From the NCBI RefSeq assembly GCF_001276515.1, contig NZ_LDVZ01000007.1, forward strand, positions 1 through 64,000: 64,000 bases of DNA, in the 5' to 3' direction. Both the position numbers and the translations under genes were made by a program. Origin of the DNA: Haemophilus sp. C1. Lineage in GTDB: Bacteria > Pseudomonadota > Gammaproteobacteria > Enterobacterales > Pasteurellaceae. This document shows positions 7,937 through 14,859 of the stretch, piece after piece (positions within the stretch are counted from its first letter, which is position 1; every line of letters begins with the position of its first letter). The notes under the pieces were generated by a model, which ran no database searches, had not been told where the DNA came from, and saw only the letters and a list, made by a program, of their open reading frames with translations.

Positions 7937-8269
7937 ATGGCATTAATTAACTGTCCTGAATGCAACAATCAAGTAAGTGATCAAGCTTTCAAATGTCCGT
8001 CTTGTGGTAAACAACTAAGAAAACCTAAACGCACCTTTATGGGCAAGGTTTTTAAATGGTTGTTTATTCTGTTCAACTTGTTCATGGTGTATAGCCTTTT
8101 CACTGGTTTGGGCGGGGGCGCAGAAGTGATAAATAGCGCAGCGACCGATGCAGAAAAAGCGGGTGCGGCAATCGGCACTGGCTTGGGGTTAAGCATGATT
8201 CTTGGCTTGTGGGTCATCGGTGATATTATTCTCGGCTTATTTGTTTTATTCACTCGTCCAAAATCTTAA
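7937..8269 (+). CDS. Zinc-ribbon membrane protein
   Basis: A 110-residue protein with an N-terminal zinc ribbon (CPEC at residues 6-9 and CPSC at 19-22), a basic linker (KQLRKPKR), and two hydrophobic spans (about residues 40-57 and 84-105). The middle is Ala/Gly-rich. An AAGGA site precedes the start. It is one of the small accessory proteins downstream of the repressor that are probably expressed in the lysogen. Its function is unknown. Confidence 0.65.
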   Translation: MALINCPECNNQVSDQAFKCPSCGKQLRKPKRTFMGKVFKWLFILFNLFMVYSLFTGLGGGAEVINSAATDAEKAGAAIGTGLGLSMILGLWVIGDIILGLFVLFTRPKS

Positions 8270-8280
8270 TTCTATTGTAT

Positions 8281-8304
8281 GCCTGTTTTATAACGGGCTT
8301 TTTT
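8281..8304 (+). terminator. Rho-independent terminator
   Basis: A stem GCCTG / CGGGC (8281-8285 with 8294-8298, one G-T pair) is followed by a run of six T. It lies between the zinc-ribbon gene and the Excalibur-domain gene, separating transcription units in the accessory block. Confidence 0.6.
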
Positions 8305-8318
8305 ATAGGAAATATTCT

Positions 8319-8558
8319 ATGAAAAAACTTTTCTTAATTTTAACCGCACTTTCCCTTGCCGTATCACCTGCAGTGTTTGCTAAGGCGCACAAAAAATCAA
8401 ATTCTGAATCAGAACAGCAATTTAGTTGTAATGATGGAAAGCGAGTATGTGGAGATATGGAAAGTTGCGATGATGCAATGTTTCATCTTAAGCAATGTGG
8501 TATGAAAAAGCTTGATCGTGACCACGATGGCGTGCCTTGTGAGAGTATTTGTCAATGA
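8319..8558 (+). CDS. Secreted Excalibur-domain protein
   Basis: A 79-residue protein with a signal peptide (MKKLFLILTALSLAVSPAVFA) and a C-terminal Excalibur calcium-binding motif: CDDAMFHLKQCGMKKLDRD, then HDGVPCE (D-x-D-x-D-G-x-x-C-E type) at about residues 49-77. The start at 8319 follows AGGA. The mature protein should be periplasmic or surface-located. An uptake signal (ACCGCACTT) encodes the TAL of the signal peptide. A likely lysogenic-conversion gene; the role is unknown. Confidence 0.75.
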   Translation: MKKLFLILTALSLAVSPAVFAKAHKKSNSESEQQFSCNDGKRVCGDMESCDDAMFHLKQCGMKKLDRDHDGVPCESICQ

Positions 8559-8611
8559 AGATGAAGAAGTGGTGATTTATTTTAATAAAACAAACCTAAG
8601 GAAAATTTATT

Positions 8612-8851
8612 ATGTTATACGAATATAAAATGATTCAAGCTGCGCCACATATTATTGCGCAAAGAAAGAACATTCAAACTGCCGCAGCAGACTATTTACA
8701 AGAACTGGTGAATGAACAGGCTAGATTAGGCTGGGAGTTTTTCAGAATAGATGATTTTTCTACTGAAGAAGCAGCAGGGTGCTTTTCAGGTGGGAAAACA
8801 ACATCTAAAGTTCATAAAGTTATCACTTTTAGACGTGAAAAAAATGATTGA
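8612..8851 (+). CDS. DUF4177-like small protein
   Basis: A 79-residue protein opening with MLYEYKMIQ and continuing through LQELVNEQARLGWEFFRI to HKVITFRRE. This strand-helix-G-W-E-strand pattern fits DUF4177, whose function is unknown. AAGGAAAA precedes the start. Its TGA overlaps the ATG of the next gene, so the two are coupled. Confidence 0.65.
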   Translation: MLYEYKMIQAAPHIIAQRKNIQTAAADYLQELVNEQARLGWEFFRIDDFSTEEAAGCFSGGKTTSKVHKVITFRREKND

Positions 8852-9054
8852 TGGCTTGGCTTAGCATTCAACTTATCTTGCTTTATCAATATCTTGCACC
8901 GCAAAAAATTCGTGATGCCTGTCGGTTTGAACTGAGCTGTTCAAACTATGCGATTTTAGCCTTGCGGAAATATGGTTTTCTTCGTGGCTGGCAGATGGCA
9001 ATCAATCGACTAAAGCGGTGCAAATATCCGAATGGTGGTGAGGATTACCCTTAA
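8851..9054 (+). CDS. YidD-like membrane insertion efficiency factor
   Basis: A 67-residue protein with the YidD signature: an amphipathic N-terminus, then CRFELSCSNYAILALRKYG, a GW...RLKRC segment, and a GGEDYP end. Chromosomal YidD acts near YidC in inner-membrane protein insertion. Here the gene is inside a prophage accessory block and coupled to the DUF4177 gene. I would start at the ATG at 8851 rather than an upstream TTG. Whether it works with host YidC is unknown. Confidence 0.78.
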   Translation: MAWLSIQLILLYQYLAPQKIRDACRFELSCSNYAILALRKYGFLRGWQMAINRLKRCKYPNGGEDYP

Positions 9055-9110
9055 CGTGTATCCACTGTTCGTTTTTCAGTATCACTATAAAATTTGGATA
9101 ACCTAAGAAA

Positions 9111-9179
9111 ATGAAAAAACTTCTCTTAATTCTAACCGCACTTTCCCTTGTTTTCTCACATAGAAATTTTTATCATTAA
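9111..9179 (+). pseudogene. Truncated copy of the Excalibur-protein signal sequence
   Basis: The ORF reads MKKLLLILTALSLVFSH and five more residues, then stops. Its first 14 codons nearly duplicate the signal peptide at 8319, including the embedded uptake signal. It looks like the 5' end of a second secreted-protein gene whose body was lost or replaced. Confidence 0.6.
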
Positions 9180-9242
9180 GAATGGGGTTATATGATGCAA
9201 TTACGTCATATAACATTTTTTAATTAAAAAGTGGAGCGTTAA

Positions 9243-9758
9243 ATGCAGAAATTTTTAGAATTTATATCAGTATATAAAAGAATTTTATTTTTTATTGTTG
9301 GTATCATAGCTATTGAAAGTATTCTTTTCTGTGCAGAATATTTTTATTCTTGGTTTTCCCTTTACATTTGTTTTATGTTATTTGTTGTAGACATAAATAA
9401 AACATTGTCCAAGAAGATTATAACATCACTTTTTTGTTTTGCTTTTCTGGTGTCTTTTTCTTGGTTGATTTATTATATTTATGGTGAAAATCATAAAGAT
9501 ATACATCAATTATTCTATTTAGATAAAGATACAGTATTGTCGTTTTTGGATAAAGATATAGTATTGTCGTTTTTGGATAAAGATATAGTATTGTCGCTTT
9601 TAGATAAATATAAAGTATTACCACTTTTGGATAAAGATACAGCATTGTCGCTTTTGCTCCCTTTTGTTTTTTATTTTATTGATTATTATTGTATGAAATC
9701 TAAGATAAAAGAAATTCAAGAATATGAAGATAAAAGAAATAAAGAAAAGAAACAATAA
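9243..9758 (+). CDS. Membrane protein with tandem 9-residue repeats
   Basis: A 171-residue protein with about three hydrophobic segments in residues 1-85, a repeat region of five units like LDKDIVLSF (about residues 93-137), another hydrophobic stretch (about 138-150), and a charged Lys/Glu tail. The gene is much more AT-rich than its neighbours, suggesting separate acquisition. It is the last plus-strand gene of the accessory block and meets gene D head-on at a shared terminator. No known family. Confidence 0.65.
   Translation: MQKFLEFISVYKRILFFIVGIIAIESILFCAEYFYSWFSLYICFMLFVVDINKTLSKKIITSLFCFAFLVSFSWLIYYIYGENHKDIHQLFYLDKDTVLSFLDKDIVLSFLDKDIVLSLLDKYKVLPLLDKDTALSLLLPFVFYFIDYYCMKSKIKEIQEYEDKRNKEKKQ
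9519..9653 (+). repeat. Five tandem 27-bp repeats inside a gene
   Basis: Five consecutive 27-base units encode LDKDTVLSF, LDKDIVLSF, LDKDIVLSL, LDKYKVLPL and LDKDTALSL. The second and third units are almost identical in DNA; the outer units have diverged. Unit length is a multiple of three, so copy-number change would lengthen or shorten the protein without a frameshift. Confidence 0.85.
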
Positions 9759-9783
9759 AAAATAGAAACTTTAAAATCAGATA

Positions 9784-9811
9784 TGAAAGCGGTCAATAGA
9801 CCGCTTTATTT
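9784..9811. terminator. Bidirectional terminator between the accessory block and gene D
   Basis: A perfect stem AAAGCGGTC / GACCGCTTT (9784-9792 with 9797-9805) is followed by ATTTTTT on the plus strand. It overlaps the stop of gene D and ends transcription arriving from both sides. Confidence 0.8.
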
Positions 9812-10999
9812 TTTCACTTTCTTCACGTCCACCTCATCATCTTCCACTTTCAATTCGCATTCAATTTGGCTCGTGAGTCCGCTGTCTGAAAGATTGTGTG
9901 TCACTTTGGTGATTAGCCAGTTGGTTGCGTCAATTTCTGCTTTAAAGCCTGAAAGCTCAATGGGTGTTTCGGGGATTAAATCAGGTTCGCCAAAGGCAAG
10001 ATTTAGGCTAAATGTTGCCACGCCTCGTTTGAGTTTGTCAAAGGCAGATTTGGCGGCGTTGATGGCGGTTCTTTCGCTTGCATAAGTGTGGCGGAGTGAT
10101 TTTATTTGCGCATTATCACTGGTGATTGGCTCTTGTTACTCAATAGTGTTGTATTTGCGTTTGCTTAATCGTCTGCCTTTCACGGTGCCATTTTTCAGCG
10201 TTCTGCCTTTCGTCATACGCTGTTTTTTCACTATCTTGGTGTTTTCATCCACCGTGATTTCGCCACACTTGCCCGTGTCCGTATCATGCCAATACGCCCG
10301 CACGGCTTTGTAGTTTTCACTTTCTGCGATAGAGAAATTGTAGTTGTCGCCACTTTTGCGAGTGATTTTACGTCGTGGAATCGGCTTGCCTGTGGCGGTT
10401 TTGCCTTGTCCTAGCGGCATAAATAATAGCGTGCCATTTTTAACGGTGCACATTGCCCCGTGTTCTTCTGCTAGTCGGCTTAATAGATTAATGTCGCTTT
10501 CGTTGGTTTGGTCAATGTGTGCGATAAACGTATTTGCCAGTTTTTTCTCGCACTGGCTTTTGAGTTGGTTTTCTTTGGCGATAGTGTCAATAATTTCGCC
10601 CAATGTTTTTTTATCAAATGACCGCTCTTTTTGTTCGGAAAATGAGCCTTTTAAATCTGCCGCTCTTGCTCTGATGGTTAATCGGTCTGCCGACCCTGCA
10701 CCGCCTGAAAATTGCACTTCATCGACGGAATATTGCCCTTTGTCAATCAGTGGCTTGCCTTTCCAACCAAGTGCAAGGCTGATTGTGGCATTGCGTGGCG
10801 GTAAGGCGAGTTTGCCGTCATGGTCGGATAATTCTAAATCGAGTGTATCCGCCTCTAAGCCACGATTATCCGTTAAAGATAAACTAATTAAACGGCTCGA
10901 AATTACTTGTGTGATGTCTTGCTGTTTTTTGTCTTTCGTGGTGATCTGCACTTTAAAAGCGGGCGTGCGGTGATTGTCGTTAAGATTTAAATCAAACAT
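9806..10999 (-). pseudogene. D: P2 gpD-like tail protein, interrupted by a TAA codon
   Basis: The reading frame from 10999 to 9806 is continuous for 397 codons apart from one TAA at 10136-10138 (codon 288). The family length is about 390 residues. Beyond the stop the same frame continues sensibly (QEPITSDNAQIKSLRHTYA... to IELSGFKAEIDATNWLITKV). P2 gpD is a baseplate-hub tail protein. As it stands only the first 287 residues would be made. It overlaps U by one base at its start. Confidence 0.88.
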
Positions 11000-11436
11000 T
11001 AAAGGCTACTCATTAAACTCTCTGCAATGGCGATTAACATGGGGTCATCGGTGCGTTTTAGGCTCATGCTGAAATCAATCGCACGAGGTGCACCATCGTC
11101 AAAAAACTCTGTTCGGGTTTCTTGCATGCTTTCAATCACAAAAAAACCGATAATTTCAAAGGTTGCTCCATCAATAAGCGGAAATGCACCGCCACTGTCT
11201 GCCATTAATTCCAGGGCTTTAATGGAAAATCTGCCGCCAGTAATTTCGGGGATTAATCTGCCACTAATCGTGACAGTTTCGCTTTCTTTTCCTGTGAACT
11301 GTGCTTTGGGCATTTTACCAACAACAGAATTTGTTGGATGTCGCCAATTTGATGTGCGGTCTAAACTTTGAAAAGGCACGGTTTGCCGAGTAAAAACAAA
11401 CATACCCAATGTGGCAAGTGCGAAGTTTTGGAACAT
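10999..11436 (-). CDS. U: P2 gpU-like tail completion protein
   Basis: A 145-residue protein of the P2 gpU / Phage_P2_GpU family (FALATLGMFVFTRQTVPFQSLDR, later DRTSNWRHPTNSVVG). It acts at the tail terminus during tail assembly. The stop overlaps the ATG of D. U and D adjacent in this order match P2. Confidence 0.85.
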   Translation of the reverse strand: MFQNFALATLGMFVFTRQTVPFQSLDRTSNWRHPTNSVVGKMPKAQFTGKESETVTISGRLIPEITGGRFSIKALELMADSGGAFPLIDGATFEIIGFFVIESMQETRTEFFDDGAPRAIDFSMSLKRTDDPMLIAIAESLMSSL

Positions 11437-11452
11437 AAATAATCCTAAAGAA

Positions 11453-11491
11453 AAGTGCGGTCAAAAAATCCCATGATTTCTGACCGCACTT
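11453..11491. terminator. Inverted uptake-signal pair (hairpin)
   Basis: AAGTGCGGTCA at 11453-11463 and TGACCGCACTT at 11481-11491 form an 11-bp stem. Inverted uptake sequences often act as terminators or attenuators in Haemophilus. It lies in the 61-base gap between U and the small membrane ORF. Confidence 0.6.
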
Positions 11492-11497
11492 GATGAA

Positions 11498-11623
11498 TTA
11501 GCGAAAGAGAAATGCAATGCCGAAAATCACAAGCAACCAAAAGGCAATGGAAAGAATAAAGATTCCACGCCATATAATATGCCGTGGCATATTTAATAAA
11601 TAATCAATCAGTTTCTGTTTCAT
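11498..11623 (-). CDS. Small membrane protein between E' and U (41 aa)
   Basis: The ORF reads MKQKLIDYLLNMPRHIIWR followed by one long hydrophobic segment (about residues 20-40) and ends FLFR. It overlaps the end of the E' frame by 20 bases, as packed phage genes do. It was worked out directly from the minus strand. The function is unknown. Confidence 0.5.
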   Translation of the reverse strand: MKQKLIDYLLNMPRHIIWRGIFILSIAFWLLVIFGIAFLFR

Positions 11624-11750
11624 TTCGCTCTCGTGCTTTTTCTCGCCATTGCATTAATTCGGAAAATGTCATTTGCTCAAAGGCTTGTGGTTGCCAGTGG
11701 AAGATGATGGCAATATCTGCCATAGCATCTTCCACTGTTGCGGCAATCAT
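11604..11750 (-). CDS. P2 gpE-family frame (E' extension)
   Basis: A 48-residue frame from an ATG that overlaps the E stop: MADIAIIFHWQPQAF, then MTFSELMQWREKARER. This is the P2 gpE-type signature (F-H-W-x-P and WREKA). In P2 it is expressed as the C-terminal part of a -1 frameshift product (E+E') that chaperones the tape measure. The same frame is open back through a T-TTT-TTA site at 11789-11795 within E, so the fusion is probably the functional form. Confidence 0.8.
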   Translation of the reverse strand: MIAATVEDAMADIAIIFHWQPQAFEQMTFSELMQWREKARERNETETD

Positions 11751-12049
11751 TACTCGGTCGCTTCGGTTTCCACTTCCGAGTTCTTCCCTAAAAAACCGAC
11801 AGCCGCCGCAGCAAGCTCGGTGAAGTCCGCCACTTCCATGGTAACAAAGTCGGATTTGTGTAAAACAGGCGTGGTGACACGTGCAAGTAAAACTTGTAAT
11901 GCGTCCACATCCATTTGCAACACTTCAAACATTTTTAAGCCTTTTAATGCGGGCACAGTCGGTTTATTGACGGTGATTTCCGTGATTTGGTTTTCGCCAC
12001 GAGTAATAGGGGTGGTTAAGGTGATGATTTTGGTGTTTTCTGTTTTCAT
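11750..12049 (-). CDS. E: Tail assembly chaperone gpE
   Basis: A 99-residue protein of the phage tail assembly chaperone type (LTTPITRGENQITEITVNKP, then LKMFEVLQMDV). P2 E and its frameshift extension guide tape-measure folding and tail-tube assembly. The stop at 11750-11752 overlaps the ATG of the E' frame. The slippery heptamer lies about 12 codons before the stop. A terminator lies upstream, between E and FII. Confidence 0.82.
   Translation of the reverse strand: MKTENTKIITLTTPITRGENQITEITVNKPTVPALKGLKMFEVLQMDVDALQVLLARVTTPVLHKSDFVTMEVADFTELAAAAVGFLGKNSEVETEATE
11789..11795 (-). promoter_or_regulatory. -1 ribosomal frameshift site T-TTT-TTA
   Basis: On the minus strand the E frame reads GGT-TTT-TTA, an exact X-XXY-YYZ heptamer. 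A -1 slip continues as TTT-AGG-GAA-GAA-CTC and stays open into the gpE-family frame. From memory P2 uses T-TTT-TTG at the same place, so this is the conserved mechanism. Confidence 0.78.
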
Positions 12050-12101
12050 TTTATGTTTCCTTTAAAATCCCTCTTTTTTTGTAAAGAGGGGAGGGGGATT
12101 T

Positions 12102-12122
12102 AATAAAAGCCCCTTTCGGGGC
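12102..12122 (-). terminator. Terminator after FII
   Basis: On the minus strand GCCCC-GAAA-GGGGC is followed by TTTTATT, a tetraloop hairpin with a U-rich tail. A second dyad lies next to it (12065-12101: AAATCCC with GGGATTT, enclosing CCTCTTT with AAGAGG). E, U and D are downstream, so read-through must be partial or E has its own promoter. Confidence 0.7.
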
Positions 12123-12134
12123 AAGGTGTGTGAA

Positions 12135-12641
12135 TTAAATGCCGATTGCAGAACGATGCTCAGCTAAACGATCAGTGCCACCGACAATGAAAACGGAATT
12201 GATTAGGTCAATTTCCACAAGGTCTTTGCCGTTTTCGATGATTTTGTAGTAGGTTAATGGCACAGTGTAGCTTTGTTCGGTGTCATCGCCCGATTTACTG
12301 GTGCCGTTGTCAATTTCGCTGAAACGACCGCGCATGACTAGTTCGATTGCCGTGACTTCTTCGGTGTCGTCTTGTTGATAGGCACCCGCAAAACGTAATG
12401 CTGTGCCGTCAATTTTTCCGCCAAATTCTTTGATAAGTTCGGTCATATAACCGCCCATCTTGAATTGCGCTTCCAAGCCTTCTACCCCTAAATTCACTTT
12501 TACTGGACCAAACATGCCGCCTGCACGGTATTCTTCCAGTTTCATGGCTAATTTGGGTTAGGTGATTTCGGTGACTTGGCCACGGTAAGAATTACCGTCA
12601 GCCATAAAATTCATTAATTTGAGTTTACGAGGTAATGCCAT
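12135..12641 (-). pseudogene. FII: P2 FII-like tail tube protein, interrupted by a TAA codon
   Basis: The frame from the ATG at 12641 reads MALPRKLKLMNFMADGNSY, then VTEIT, then TAA at 12558-12560 (codon 28), and continues PKLAMKLEEYRAGGM... to codon 168. P2 FII starts MALPRKLK and has Leu where the stop is, so TTA to TAA is the likely change. Translation could restart at the ATG at 12545 but would lack the first 32 residues. The tube protein is the main component of the inner tail tube. Confidence 0.9.
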
Positions 12642-12644
12642 TTT

Positions 12645-13829
12645 TTACGCTCCTACTTTCGCAATGTTGTTCGCCAATTCCACAAGATATTCATCGCTCA
12701 CGCGTTGTTCAAAGCCAAGCTGTTCAAGCGGTGGCACAGCGGCATAATCATAACCAATTAATAATTTGGCGTCTTTTAAAGTGGCAGCAGTGTTTAACTC
12801 GCGCTTCACGTAAGCCTTACCGCCCACAAGATAGCCCTTGTTGGTGTATTCGCGCCATTTAGCGTTGATCGCTTCCACGATTTCTTTTACAAGATTCACG
12901 GAAATGTCTTTATCCATCGCCCAGTCAAAGGATTGTGCAATGGTGTCTTTCAACACTTGTGCCGTGCGAGTGTAGTTTTCGTAGATAAATAATTTATCTG
13001 CCGAACGAGTGCGTAATCCCCAGAACTTAAAGCCATTGTGATTAACACAACAAGTAATGCCTTGTTCGTTGAGATAGTTCACGTCGGTTGCTCTGTCGTT
13101 AATATCGAAAGAAAGCGGCTTAGTGACACCCGTTACGCCAGTTAAACCTTTGTTTGAGATTGAGGTATGCCAGCCGTATTCTTTATCTTGATATGCACGC
13201 ATTGCGGCAGCGCGAACAACGGCATAGTCCACTTCGGTTTGTTTGGTGTTTGGGTTAAATGATAAGAAATCACCGAAAATCAGCATTAGTTCACGTTGTG
13301 AGAAATTGCGACCGTATGTCACTGCTTCTTCTTTGGTTTTTGCTGTGCCGCAAGAGGCATACACAAAGCCATTGAGTTTTTTCGCTACGCTTAACAATTC
13401 AGTGGTTACGTCTTGGCTGTCGTATTTCGGGATACAGAAAATACGAGGTTTGACACCACAAACTGCAGCAGACACGAGGAATGCTTTTAAGCCAGTGTAA
13501 TTGCCTTCGTTATCTACGGTTCCGATCACATTGGCTTTCATGGTGCTTTCATCTTCGTTTTCTTCCACGCGAATGACGACAACTTTACAATTCACAATGT
13601 CCGCAATGCCATCTAGCGCACGAGATAGCGTGCCTTGTTTACCTGCTTTGGCTTGCATTTCAGCCGTGATGCCAGTTAAAAGCGTAGGTTTGTTGAGTGG
13701 GAAAACCGATGCATCTGCATCTGGTGCGGTTGCCACTAAACCGATAACTGCAGTGGATGATGTGGTGAGTGTTCGCAAGGCTTCGGAAATTTCCGTTACC
13801 TTGACCCCATGGAGATATTCATCAGTCAT
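12645..13829 (-). CDS. FI: Tail sheath protein FI
   Basis: A 394-residue contractile sheath protein matching P2 FI in length and sequence type (HGVKVTEISEALRTL at the N-terminus; later LNEQGITCCVNHNGFKFWGLRT and FEQRVSDEYLVELANNIAKVG). It polymerises around the tail tube and contracts on infection. It is followed 3 bases later by the start of FII. It lies 24 bases after a predicted transcription start governed by an Ogr-type dyad. Confidence 0.94.
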   Translation of the reverse strand: MTDEYLHGVKVTEISEALRTLTTSSTAVIGLVATAPDADASVFPLNKPTLLTGITAEMQAKAGKQGTLSRALDGIADIVNCKVVVIRVEENEDESTMKANVIGTVDNEGNYTGLKAFLVSAAVCGVKPRIFCIPKYDSQDVTTELLSVAKKLNGFVYASCGTAKTKEEAVTYGRNFSQRELMLIFGDFLSFNPNTKQTEVDYAVVRAAAMRAYQDKEYGWHTSISNKGLTGVTGVTKPLSFDINDRATDVNYLNEQGITCCVNHNGFKFWGLRTRSADKLFIYENYTRTAQVLKDTIAQSFDWAMDKDISVNLVKEIVEAINAKWREYTNKGYLVGGKAYVKRELNTAATLKDAKLLIGYDYAAVPPLEQLGFEQRVSDEYLVELANNIAKVGA

Positions 13830-13898
13830 AATTTTAGCCCTGTTGTTGAGATAGGGCTATTTTGTAAGGATTTAAAAGCCAGTGGTAGCGACTGGCGT

Positions 13899-13917
13899 TG
13901 TGGTATTTAAACTAACA
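13899..13917 (-). promoter_or_regulatory. Candidate Ogr-binding dyad, late promoter PF
   Basis: TTGT-N13-ACAA: TGT at 13899-13901 and ACA at 13915-13917, centred at 13908. If it lies at -55 as in P2, transcription starts near 13853, about 24 bases before FI. A loose -10 (within TACAAAATAG) is at the right distance. The N13 spacing is shared with the sites at 19322 and 29590. Confidence 0.65.
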
Positions 13918-13946
13918 AAGTTCACGGTGTATTGGAGAAAATAAAC

Positions 13947-13968
13947 AACGGCAGGATTACCCGCCGTT
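13947..13968 (-). terminator. Terminator of the V-G operon
   Basis: AACGGC / GCCGTT with additional inner GG/CC pairing, followed on the minus strand by GTTTATTTT. It lies between the 93-residue gene and the FI promoter, closing the V-to-G transcript. Confidence 0.6.
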
Positions 13969-13984
13969 TTAATTTGAAAAACAA

Positions 13985-14266
13985 TTACTGTATTTTTGAT
14001 AACTTATTAAATCGTGCATCGTGCTGTTTGCCTGAAATCTCACTTTCATAAGCTGTTTTGCAGTGATTGCGGTCAAAGAAAATGCCGTTGATGAAACGAT
14101 ATAACACTCGCCAGCGTTTTTTCGGGTTCTCGGCTAATATTGCCCCCCAATAAGTGCGACTGGAGAGGGTTTCATCTGCGGCGCCGCCTGTGAGGGCGTT
14201 AAACAGTTGGTCTATGGCGATAATCACGTGATAGCCATAGCGTGTTAATTTGCGTTTAATTGCCAT
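13985..14266 (-). CDS. Uncharacterised phage protein after the fibre genes
   Basis: A 93-residue basic protein (MAIKRKLTRYGYHVIIAID, then NPKKRWRVLYRFINGIFFDRNHCKTAYESE). It overlaps the end of the fibre assembly gene by 22 bases and is the last gene before a terminator. The Y-E-S-E and N-H-C-K segments look conserved rather than random, but I do not recognise a family. Confidence 0.6.
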   Translation of the reverse strand: MAIKRKLTRYGYHVIIAIDQLFNALTGGAADETLSSRTYWGAILAENPKKRWRVLYRFINGIFFDRNHCKTAYESEISGKQHDARFNKLSKIQ

Positions 14267-14859
14267 TGCTCAATCTCCTGTTCAAGTGAGGTTAATTCCT
14301 CGGGTGTTTTTAAAGCGAGCAAACGGTCTTCAAATGCCTGACGTTGCCCAATGATGATGCCAATCACCACAGCAAACTGAGCAGATTTCTCAATCACTTT
14401 TTCAATGAGTATTTCGAGCGGCACACCACGATTTTGGGCGATTTGTGAAAGCATCGGTGTCGGTGTGTTGTGGTCGGCTTGCCACGCGAGAGCCTCTTTT
14501 TCTTGACGGTAAAAACTTTCAATTTCCGTCTGTGGATAGCCCGCCAGTAATCCATTTTTAAGTTGGTCGGCTTTGTCCGCTAACTTATTGAGTAATCCTT
14601 CTTTTCGTTGTGCAAAAAGTGCGGTTTGTTTTTCGGCTGAAATTTCCCACGTAAGTGTGTCAAGATTTAACTCGTGTGCCGCACTGGGTTGGGGGTCAAT
14701 TAATACAGGATTGCCTGTTTTATCTACGATGATTTGCTTGCCTTGAGATTGTCCATTAAGTAGCTCAATATATTTATCTTGGCTAATTTCCACCGCACTT
14801 TCGGGTACAAAACCGCCGTCTGCGTCATCAAAAAAGCCATTTTTGTAATAGATTGTCAT
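14245..14859 (-). CDS. G: Tail fibre assembly protein gpG
   Basis: A 204-residue chaperone of the phage tail fibre assembly type: MTIYYKNGFFDDADG at the start, VEISQDKYIELLNGQSQGK, then NLDTLTWEI and a helical C-terminal half. It folds or attaches the fibre made by the gene directly upstream. I start it at 14859, overlapping the fibre stop, because GGGAG lies at the right distance there; an earlier Met adds nine residues. Confidence 0.82.
   Translation of the reverse strand: MTIYYKNGFFDDADGGFVPESAVEISQDKYIELLNGQSQGKQIIVDKTGNPVLIDPQPSAAHELNLDTLTWEISAEKQTALFAQRKEGLLNKLADKADQLKNGLLAGYPQTEIESFYRQEKEALAWQADHNTPTPMLSQIAQNRGVPLEILIEKVIEKSAQFAVVIGIIIGQRQAFEDRLLALKTPEELTSLEQEIEQWQLNAN

Noticed and set aside
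9519..9653. CRISPR-like repeat array
   Set aside because: The units are contiguous, 27 bases, in frame and diverging, with no spacers and no cas genes; they encode a protein repeat.
9806..12641. Stop-codon recoding (TAA read as sense) to explain the interrupted D and FII genes
   Set aside because: Other late genes use TAA as their normal stop, no suppressor tRNA is visible, and T and P carry frameshifts that recoding would not explain. Decay of the prophage is simpler.
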